Shown here: positions 44,111 to 51,794 of the stretch, piece by piece
Layout: each line of letters opens with the position of its first letter
Position numbering within the stretch: the stretch's first letter is position 1
NCBI GenBank assembly: GCA_027082825.1
Contig: JALWTO010000040.1
Span: forward strand, 1 to 64,000
DNA length: 64,000 bases
Direction: 5' to 3'
Origin: Acidilobaceae archaeon
GTDB lineage: Archaea > Thermoproteota > Thermoprotei_A > Sulfolobales > Acidilobaceae
Notes under the pieces: generated by a model
What the model saw: the letters and a program-made list of their open reading frames with translations, nothing else
Database searches by the model: none
What the model was told of the DNA's origin: nothing
Position numbers and translations under genes: made by a program

Positions 44111-44215
44111 TGGGCCCGCCGGGATTTGAACCCGGGACCACGGGGTCCCGAGTCGGGCGCCACCCCTTAAGGGCTCGGCGTACCCCGCATCCTAGCCAGG
44201 CTAGACTACGGGCCC
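44111..44215 (-). tRNA. tRNA-Pro(CGG) with ~30-nt intron immediately 5' of the anticodon loop
   Basis: GGGCCCGTAGTCTAGCCTGGCTAGGATGCGGGG[30 nt]CTCGGGACCCCGTGGTCCCGGGTTCAAATCCCGGCGGGCCCA; spliced form is 75 nt with a CTCGGGA loop. Confidence 0.8.
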
Positions 44216-44278
44216 CTAAGAAGATAAGGAGAAAAAGAAAGGATAAAAAACAATGCTATCGATTTGGAAGATAGAATT

Positions 44279-46150
44279 CTATCTTCTGAGCCTAGGATTG
44301 AGTATTGTGTCTAGTGCATAACCAAAGAGAACAAACGAGAGACCAACTATTGCTATTGCCAGACCTGGAGGGACAACCCACCACCATGCACCAGAGAGAA
44401 CAGCACCTCCTGCCTGTGCGTCATGAAGTATTTTACCCCAAGTTACTATATTAGGATCTCCCAATCCCAGGAAGCTTAAGCCTGCTTCAGTAAGTATAGC
44501 TCCAGGAACTCCCAAGGCTATACTAGCAAATGTGTATGGTAGAACCTGGGGGAATATATACCTGAATATAATTCTTCCATGATCTACACCAACAGCTCTT
44601 GCAGCCTCAACATAGAGATTCTCTCTTAACTGTAGCGCCATGCTTCTTACTGTGAACACTATCCCTACCCAACCGAAGACTATAAGCAAAACTATAACGT
44701 TCCATATACTTCTTCCTACATAGTACGATAGAAGAATTAACAGTGGTAGAACTGGCAACGAATATATTACCTGGGCAAGCCTGCTAAGCACAGCATCTAT
44801 TGCACCGCCATAATAGCCTGAAATAACTCCATATATTACTCCTATTAAAGTGGATATAGTGCTTGCCATGAGCCCAACTATGAGAGCCCATCTGGTTCCA
44901 TAAAGTACTCCCTGCCATAGGTCTCTGCCATAGGGCGAACTCGCAGATATTCTATCTGTACCAAGTATTCCATATGCCCCCTGAAATATCGCCCTCTTTA
45001 TTGTAACTGGGGGTTGACTTGGAGTACCTTTTGTCTGATTATATGCAGCAAGCTCTATAACTAATATATGATATGTCCCCTTGAGGCTAGGGCCTTTACC
45101 AGCAAGCATCTGTGGGTTCATCTTCTTAAACAGGGCCTTACCAAATCTATAGAAAGTTCCTGGAGAATATGTAAGGTTGAATGGTTCCATGAAGGGCCTA
45201 AGTATAGAAAGCTTAAAGTTTATTCTTGTCTCCTTAGAAAGCTGATTTACAAAATTTGATAGCCTGAACTCCTCAAATTTTGATATTTGAGTTTTACCAT
45301 ATATAGCTAGACCATAATAACTCCAGGCGTCAACACTCCTTCCAGCATTAAGTATTTTGAAATAGTTGTTAAGGTTAAACAGGAAGGCACAGTAAGAACC
45401 GCATGTGCCGTTTTTCAATATTGATTGACTTAGCTTGGTTACGATATTATAGTTTAATGGAGCCAGTGGAACAGCCAGACCATCAGGCCTAACGAAGATA
45501 ACCAAAATCCCTGCTTGAGTTAACAAAGAATTTAATGGCTTCTGATTCCACCTAATTACAATGTCTGTAGGAACCTTATCGGCTTTATAGTCATACTTTA
45601 TGTCAAAAACTACTACCTCAAAACGATCTCCATATGTTTGACTGAGCCCTTTTCGCATGTTCTTCAAGATAGGATTATTCTCCCATTGGCTCTTTGGTAT
45701 TGACTTAACATATGCTGAGAGATATTTATATAGTTGAGGGTTGGTATATTTTAGCAGTTCTAACGCCACTGTCGTATTGGTTCTTATGTTCTTGAGGTTA
45801 ACTAAAGTAATTTCTTTAGGTGTAACGAACTTGGTTACTGGCCATTTCTTGGAAGATATTAGGTTTATCCATTCAGGTGGTGCAAGTGCTGGAAGGCCTT
45901 TCTCTGCAATATATGTAGCATTATTCCAATTCTTTACATCACCATAATTTCCTATGACAGGAAATGCTATGGCTATGATAACAAGTATTATTATTAGAAT
46001 GAGTCCAGTCATTCCTGCAGCACTTCTTTTGAACACATTCCAGAATTCGATAAATGAGGCTAGACTTCTTCTAAGACTTGCTGATGCACCTCCATACGAC
46101 TCCGTTATTGAAGAACTAACACTACTTTTCTTGTCCTTTTTTTCGCTCAT
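44279..46150 (-). CDS. Peptide ABC transporter permease (DppC-like) with large extracytoplasmic insert
   Basis: C-terminal BPD_transp domain (LGTDRIS..GRDLWQGVLYGTRWAL; EAARAVGVDHGRIIFRYIFPQ); ~330 aa between TM1 and that domain. Confidence 0.9.
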   Translation of the reverse strand: MSEKKDKKSSVSSSITESYGGASASLRRSLASFIEFWNVFKRSAAGMTGLILIIILVIIAIAFPVIGNYGDVKNWNNATYIAEKGLPALAPPEWINLISSKKWPVTKFVTPKEITLVNLKNIRTNTTVALELLKYTNPQLYKYLSAYVKSIPKSQWENNPILKNMRKGLSQTYGDRFEVVVFDIKYDYKADKVPTDIVIRWNQKPLNSLLTQAGILVIFVRPDGLAVPLAPLNYNIVTKLSQSILKNGTCGSYCAFLFNLNNYFKILNAGRSVDAWSYYGLAIYGKTQISKFEEFRLSNFVNQLSKETRINFKLSILRPFMEPFNLTYSPGTFYRFGKALFKKMNPQMLAGKGPSLKGTYHILVIELAAYNQTKGTPSQPPVTIKRAIFQGAYGILGTDRISASSPYGRDLWQGVLYGTRWALIVGLMASTISTLIGVIYGVISGYYGGAIDAVLSRLAQVIYSLPVLPLLILLSYYVGRSIWNVIVLLIVFGWVGIVFTVRSMALQLRENLYVEAARAVGVDHGRIIFRYIFPQVLPYTFASIALGVPGAILTEAGLSFLGLGDPNIVTWGKILHDAQAGGAVLSGAWWWVVPPGLAIAIVGLSFVLFGYALDTILNPRLRR

Positions 46151-47280
46151 GCTCTTCTCCCTCCGATTCTAACTCTGGGGTCTAAAAGCATGTAGATGAA
46201 ATCTAGAGTAGTTATTATGATCACAAATAGGAACACAAGGAGATAGGTTTGAGCCACTAAAACCCCTTGATCTCCAGAATTAAGTGCAATCCAGTATGTA
46301 TATCCCATTCCAGGCCATTGGAAAACTATCTCGGTTATTATAGCTCCACCTAAAGCACCCACAAGCCCTAAAGCACTCATAGTCACAAGAGGCGGACTTG
46401 CGGCTCTGAATACATGTTTATAGAGGACAAGCCTCTCTGGAATTCCTTTAGCCCTTAAGACAGTAACAAAATCTTCAGTCAAAACATTGATTACAATGTT
46501 CCTAATTATATATGCCCAACCTCCAAAGAGTACTAAGATTATTGTTACCAATGGTAATGCCATATAGTAAAGCCAAGTTTCAAGGGATATCCCATAGTAA
46601 TGCAGATAACCTATTGGGTTGTGCAAGAAACCCTGTGCTAGGACAGCCGCGAACTCTCTGTGAAGTTTACCCAATGCACTATAAACGTCTATTGAGGCCA
46701 AGGGAAATATTTTGTATTTATAGGCAAAGGCATAAAGCATTAACATTCCAACCCACCACATTGGAAGGCTTGCAGAAAGCATTGCAACTATTGATATAGT
46801 CTTATCGTAAAGGGATCCCGCTCTTCTTGCAGCTTGGAACCCCAGATAAATCCCTATAAGTATAACTATTATCTCTGCAGTGAAAAACAAAATTATAGTA
46901 GGTACAAGCGCTCTTTCTACTACCTGAGCTGCATTGTCTCCTCCTCTAGGATAAGTTACATCAGGACTTTTAGGAAACTCACCAAATTTCAGAAGAAAAG
47001 TGTCCTTAACATATTTAAAAACCCTATAGACCGCAGGCTTATTAAGACCATACCTTTCATAAACAAGCATTTTTATTTGGGTATAGTTATATGGCTTACC
47101 CTGTCTAACTAAGGACTGTATTTCTCCTTGTATTTCTTGCTGTGCAAGTCCCTTCAAGTACTTATATCCATAAGCTACGAATATCCCTGAGATTAAGGCT
47201 GATGCAAAGAATAGAACTATCACAGCGTTGAAAATACTATTCAGTACAGTTCTGCCAACACTACCACCACCGTCACTCAT
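46147..47280 (-). CDS. Peptide ABC transporter permease (DppB-like)
   Basis: EDFVTVLRAKGIPERLVLYKHVFRAASPPLVT EAA motif; LDFIYMLLDPRVRIG C-terminus. Confidence 0.92.
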   Translation of the reverse strand: MSDGGGSVGRTVLNSIFNAVIVLFFASALISGIFVAYGYKYLKGLAQQEIQGEIQSLVRQGKPYNYTQIKMLVYERYGLNKPAVYRVFKYVKDTFLLKFGEFPKSPDVTYPRGGDNAAQVVERALVPTIILFFTAEIIVILIGIYLGFQAARRAGSLYDKTISIVAMLSASLPMWWVGMLMLYAFAYKYKIFPLASIDVYSALGKLHREFAAVLAQGFLHNPIGYLHYYGISLETWLYYMALPLVTIILVLFGGWAYIIRNIVINVLTEDFVTVLRAKGIPERLVLYKHVFRAASPPLVTMSALGLVGALGGAIITEIVFQWPGMGYTYWIALNSGDQGVLVAQTYLLVFLFVIIITTLDFIYMLLDPRVRIGGRRA

Positions 47281-47440
47281 TCGCTTACACCACCTAGCTT
47301 AGGAGAGTTGAGAAAGGTTGTTCCTGCTAAGCCTCACCTAACGTCTTCAACATCTAAATAGAGATGAGAAAATTAATATTTTTAATAAAATCTATGTAAA
47401 AAAGTTATTATATAAAAAGGAAATTTTGGGGTACTTATCA

Positions 47441-50380
47441 TTAACCTCTTCTTAATAACCAGACTGCAATACCTATTATTATTATGATAATGACTACCAC
47501 TGCCACTATCGTACCTGTTCTGCTCTTAGCCTTAGGTGTGCTTGTTGGACTGGTTGTTGTACTGGTTGTGGTTGATGACGAAGTTGTTGATGTTGTAGAT
47601 GTTGTAGATGTAGTACTGGTTGTTGTACTGGTTGTGGTTGATGACGAAGTTGTTGATGTTGTAGAAATCATACCTAAGCTTGTAAGAGTAACCGATGCTG
47701 TATATACATTAGCACTCTTAGCTGTACTTACGAATAGAACAATTACATAGGTTCCAGGGTTCTTAAGATACTCTGATGTGAATGATGACGGTAGAGATAT
47801 GCTAACAGCGCCTCCACTGAACTTGATGTAATCTGTAGGCACCTTTGCTATCTCCTTATAAGTTACCTTTCCAGTTGTAGCGTTCTTTACTGGAGTCTCA
47901 AGAATCGCTATAACACTTACACTGCTTGGTGTGGTCTCAAGATAGCTTGGCGCAAGTCTATAGAGCTTTGTATTGAATGTTATCTGAAGAGGAGTGCCTG
48001 CGACAACGACAGCAGGAGCTTTGAGATTTGTCACACCTATTGACCAGACTTCCAATTTTGTATTCCAGTATCCTGGCTTAAATGGATAGCCACTAAACCA
48101 CTTAAGTACTATTTTGTGTGTTGTTGGATTATAGCTTGCTACATAGTATGGTCCATTTGATATGAATGCATGACCATAGGTGTTTATAAAGTTAATGGCG
48201 TTACTGTAAGCCTGACTAATACTATAAGTCAGGTAGTTTTGATAGCCTGGATATGTTGATATATATGGAGGTATGAAGTTCTCGGACTTAAGTGTCTCAA
48301 GAGCCTTCTTTACATCCTGAGCCATATCAGGCTTTAGGAAGTTTATACCTGTCATCTGACCTTCTCTATCAGCCCATCCATATGGTAGACCAGAGCCCTT
48401 ATACTTCCACCTGTGAACTATCATATACTCTCCAGCACTCATTACATACCAAGGCATTGATGGATATATCAACACGTTATAGAGTATTAGGCCGGGAGTG
48501 ACATCTAAATAGTTGGTATAAATTACCATGGTGTCAGGACCAACAATCTTGATGCCTTTGATTAAGCTCATCATATATGCCATGTTTTGTGCAATCTCTG
48601 GGTCATAGTAGGGGTCAGTCTTATTGTTTTGATGAGTCCACTTCCAGTAAAAGGCAAACCAGTAAAGGAAGTCATCCATGGTCATTGGAGTCCCATCTTG
48701 CCACTTCCCCATATAGAACTTAACAGTCACCTTTACTGGCGCACTTCCTTTCATGGGTACCCATTTCCACTCAGAGGCATTGAACATATAGCCTCCTGTA
48801 AAGTTACCGTATTGCACCGTGTAGTTGGCAACTCTTATAGGAAGTATTTGTCCAGTATTAGGACTTGGATATACCCCGAAGTCGAAGACTAGCTGTCCTA
48901 TTGTCATGCTGTAGACGTCAGTGAAACCAAGGACAGGGTTCCATGGACTCATGAATAGAGCTCCCGTTGATGAATACTCAATAACAGTTGCATTGCCATC
49001 AGGTGTCTTAAGGGTTCTTAATGCCCACGGAGTCCATAAGCCACTTACAACCCCAGGTACCAAGCTAATGACTCTCTGTGAGTTAACAGGGAAGTACTCT
49101 ATATCTAGGGTTAGGAAAACTCTAGGAGCAGCCTTTTCTCCAAGCAGAAGAGCTTCCTTCATCTCATTCCATAGTTTGCTTACGTTTTGCTGTGTATAAC
49201 TACCAAAGTATAGATCAACACCAAGCTTGTATAGGGTCTCATTGTACCAATACCACCAAGAGGTTATTCCATGGTTTGGCCCATATCCTCTCATTGGACA
49301 GAGGAAGTATGCAATGTCGTATCTAGCCCAAACTGGTGGCTCCTCGCTCATTGTAACCCATCCTTCTGTATAAAGGCTCCATACAATATCACCAAGGCTG
49401 GAGCTTGTCTGTACTAAGTTCTTTCCATAGACTACAGGAGTTACTACGGCTCTGGTTCTAGGTATTTTGTCAACTGTTAGGTTCCAGTACTTCTCTAGCC
49501 AGTCAGATATTTGCAGCCCTATTTGATATCTTTCATCTTCAACTCTTATTAGGAAGTAAACAGTTATGGGCTCAGAGCTACCATCAGGCTTGAAGAAGTA
49601 CCACTTTCCATTTACCAATTTCACATACATATGGTATTTTGCTAAGGTCTCATTTGCTTTCTTCATGGCATTTAAGAACATCTGCTCAGACTCCTTGACG
49701 TTTCCTGTTGCAGTGATACCAAGCTGTGTATAAACACTTCCGAGTTTCTCAAGAGCAGCTGGGTTGTTAGCCATAACTGGACCGTATGCTGGATAAGCAC
49801 TACCTCCAAGTATTGTGTTTATTAAGAACTGCCTGTTAATCAGGAAGTTAAGAGCATATCTAATTTCCTGTAGAGCAAATGGATTGAAGTGTAGGTTCTT
49901 CCAAGCACTCTTCTCTTTGATAAGTGTTATTGGGACCCAGTTGGGATTAGGAAGCTTCTGCCCACTTGTTATCGTTGATGGGTTCCAGAATATAAGACCT
50001 GGAAGTGCTTGACCAGTTATGTTTTGCTTATGTAAGACTATGGTTCCTTGGACATTAGGATCGTAAACGTTGTTCGCAGGATTGATTGCGAGGCTATAAT
50101 ATGTAGTTAGAGTCTTTATCAGCTTAAGCTTACTTGATATAGCTGGCGATAATGTCTTAAAGTAACCTAGAGGCATGGACCATAAAAATACATCTGCCTG
50201 CCCGCTAGCAGTCTCTAATATTGCTGTTTGCTGGCTTGTTCTTGCTATGAACGTTATCTGTGTTACTGGCTCACCCTTTGTAGCCTGTGCATTACCTTCT
50301 ATAGCGGCGACATATGGCGCCACAAATATGACCACTAATGCTACAGCAACTAATACTTTAAGGAGGTTCCTATTATTCAA
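47441..50380 (-). CDS. Extracellular solute-binding protein (SBP family 5-like) with Ser/Thr linker and C-terminal TM anchor
   Basis: Signal peptide, GKWQDGTPMTMDDFLYWFAFYWKW, ISNGPYYVASYNPTTHKIVL; STT-rich tail then VAVVVIIIIIIGIAVWLL; operon with dppB/dppC-like genes. Confidence 0.9.
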   Translation of the reverse strand: MNNRNLLKVLVAVALVVIFVAPYVAAIEGNAQATKGEPVTQITFIARTSQQTAILETASGQADVFLWSMPLGYFKTLSPAISSKLKLIKTLTTYYSLAINPANNVYDPNVQGTIVLHKQNITGQALPGLIFWNPSTITSGQKLPNPNWVPITLIKEKSAWKNLHFNPFALQEIRYALNFLINRQFLINTILGGSAYPAYGPVMANNPAALEKLGSVYTQLGITATGNVKESEQMFLNAMKKANETLAKYHMYVKLVNGKWYFFKPDGSSEPITVYFLIRVEDERYQIGLQISDWLEKYWNLTVDKIPRTRAVVTPVVYGKNLVQTSSSLGDIVWSLYTEGWVTMSEEPPVWARYDIAYFLCPMRGYGPNHGITSWWYWYNETLYKLGVDLYFGSYTQQNVSKLWNEMKEALLLGEKAAPRVFLTLDIEYFPVNSQRVISLVPGVVSGLWTPWALRTLKTPDGNATVIEYSSTGALFMSPWNPVLGFTDVYSMTIGQLVFDFGVYPSPNTGQILPIRVANYTVQYGNFTGGYMFNASEWKWVPMKGSAPVKVTVKFYMGKWQDGTPMTMDDFLYWFAFYWKWTHQNNKTDPYYDPEIAQNMAYMMSLIKGIKIVGPDTMVIYTNYLDVTPGLILYNVLIYPSMPWYVMSAGEYMIVHRWKYKGSGLPYGWADREGQMTGINFLKPDMAQDVKKALETLKSENFIPPYISTYPGYQNYLTYSISQAYSNAINFINTYGHAFISNGPYYVASYNPTTHKIVLKWFSGYPFKPGYWNTKLEVWSIGVTNLKAPAVVVAGTPLQITFNTKLYRLAPSYLETTPSSVSVIAILETPVKNATTGKVTYKEIAKVPTDYIKFSGGAVSISLPSSFTSEYLKNPGTYVIVLFVSTAKSANVYTASVTLTSLGMISTTSTTSSSTTTSTTTSTTSTTSTTSTTSSSTTTSTTTSPTSTPKAKSRTGTIVAVVVIIIIIIGIAVWLLRRG
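47549..47665 (-). repeat. 51-nt exact direct repeat with 66-nt period inside the Ser/Thr linker
   Basis: 47549-47599 and 47615-47665 identical (actggttgttgtactggttgtggttgatgacgaagttgttgatgttgtaga). Confidence 0.9.
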
Positions 50381-50502
50381 CCTCGGACCACCTTCAGTCC
50401 AAAGACAGGTGCTCGACTTTTAATCTAATAAGGTGGCAAATATTTAAATGTTGTCCTTTTATTTACTTGCTGGATAGAGTTTAAAGCTCTTAGAGGAAGA
50501 TA

Positions 50503-51003
50503 TTGATGGAGAAGAAATATCTAAAGAGAGCACTGATCGGCCTTGCTCTGGTGGTTTTTGCATTAGCTATAGCGATGGTTGACAGTTCTCCTAGACTAGA
50601 GTCATCAAAAAACATGACCCTAACGTTAAACATTTATACAAAGAAGGAGATCAACCTGGGAACTTCTGAAAATGAGATAAGGTTGGTTGTCAAGAACTCT
50701 AACTCTACACAGACCCTTGTGTTTCTAAATACTGAAAATAATGCCAGGTATTCTGTTGTTTCTGAAAAAGGCCATGAACTCTGGATACCATCAGGCGGAA
50801 GCTATTATGTAACCTGCTCGACCTGCAATAACATTTCTGTCAATGTTAGAATAGGAGCCGAGATCTATAAGATCGGAGGATCATTTATAGTTCTCATTTC
50901 AGCATTAGTAATTGGACTGGTTGGTGGAATTTATGCCATGATGAGCATAGTTGCACACTTTATGGAATTAGGTCTTAGAAAAAGGACAGGGGGCGAGGTA
51001 TGA
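50503..51003 (+). CDS. Two-TM extracytoplasmic small protein (166 aa)
   Basis: N- and C-terminal TM segments flanking a beta-rich domain with CSTC; overlaps next gene. Confidence 0.75.
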   Translation: MMEKKYLKRALIGLALVVFALAIAMVDSSPRLESSKNMTLTLNIYTKKEINLGTSENEIRLVVKNSNSTQTLVFLNTENNARYSVVSEKGHELWIPSGGSYYVTCSTCNNISVNVRIGAEIYKIGGSFIVLISALVIGLVGGIYAMMSIVAHFMELGLRKRTGGEV

Positions 51004-51572
51004 GAAGATTTAAAAAAACAGAGAAGATATATATCATAGCTTCTCCAGCATGGTCAGTTAGGCTTGAAGGCATGAACAATAACGTGTGTGTGGATTCCTT
51101 TTTCATAACAAAGGTAAGTGATCCGGTCAGAAGGATACTTTTTGTATATCCTAACAATTACTGTAAGCCATATCCAGATTCTGGTGCTTACCTCATCGAA
51201 GCCAACGATGATTCAAGAAGGATCCTTGAGCTTTTAGGCACAAGCTGTGAGGAGGCTGAAAAAAGGGTTAGAACTATTCCAAAAAGAAGGTTCATATCAT
51301 TTGGTTTACCCATAGCTCCTTCGAAAGAGGAAAAGATGAGAGTTGAGGCCCATTATGCTAGCGAACTTTGCTCCTCAGTATTTAATGGTGATCCAAGGAC
51401 TAAGCCTCTACTTGAATCCAGAAAAATGTACATAAACTACATAATAGGTGAAAAGCTGAGAGAGGGACCCTCTGCCAGAATAGTTAAGATATCCTCTTTA
51501 GATAAAGGGATTCTAGAAGCAGTCACAGATGTGATAAATGAGATTAGAAGAAGACACCTATACAAGACATGA
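51000..51572 (+). CDS. Hypothetical soluble protein (190 aa), coupled to the upstream gene
   Basis: 4-nt overlap with 50503..51003; four or more Cys; family not recognised. Confidence 0.72.
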   Translation: MRRFKKTEKIYIIASPAWSVRLEGMNNNVCVDSFFITKVSDPVRRILFVYPNNYCKPYPDSGAYLIEANDDSRRILELLGTSCEEAEKRVRTIPKRRFISFGLPIAPSKEEKMRVEAHYASELCSSVFNGDPRTKPLLESRKMYINYIIGEKLREGPSARIVKISSLDKGILEAVTDVINEIRRRHLYKT

Positions 51573-51576
51573 TGAG

Positions 51577-51765
51577 CTCGGCAGAGCCGAGGTTTAACCT
51601 ATGACGAAGGTCTTGAGTACTGAGCTAACCGTTCCCTGCCTACGGCTCCAGCTCCATGGCCCCAATGAAGTCTCTTTCAACCATGTAGCCGTCTACAAGG
51701 CCGAGCCTGAGGCGTAGCTTGTAAGCCCTGACTTTCAAGTGGCGATGGCCCCCTGTTGCTTTTAC
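51577..51765 (-). ncRNA. GC-rich structured-RNA candidate (alternative: degraded TnpB 3' end plus hairpin)
   Basis: Nested complementary stems on minus strand (TTACAAG/CTTGTAG, ACGGCT/AGCCGT, CATGG/CCATG, TGAA/TTCA, CTCGGC-TCT-GCCGAG); ATTTTAAGG ~25 nt upstream of GGGGGCC; no long ORF. Confidence 0.4.
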
Positions 51766-51794
51766 TCAGAGAGTACCTTAAAATCATGATCGAG

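Noticed and set aside
44080-44163. N-terminal extension of the XRE-regulator ORF (MAPDSGPRGPGFKSRRA...)
   Set aside because: Translated tRNA-Pro sequence; real start is downstream
47549-47665. Regular repeats resembling a CRISPR-like array
   Set aside because: Only two copies, in-frame with a coding Ser/Thr linker, no spacers or cas genes
47484-47750. Plus-strand Val/Asp-rich ORF (88 aa)
   Set aside because: Antisense shadow of the Ser/Thr repeat linker of the solute-binding protein; low-complexity artefact
48292-49199. Plus-strand ORFs 48292..48501, 48587..48892, 48921..49199
   Set aside because: Antisense to the solute-binding protein; no independent support
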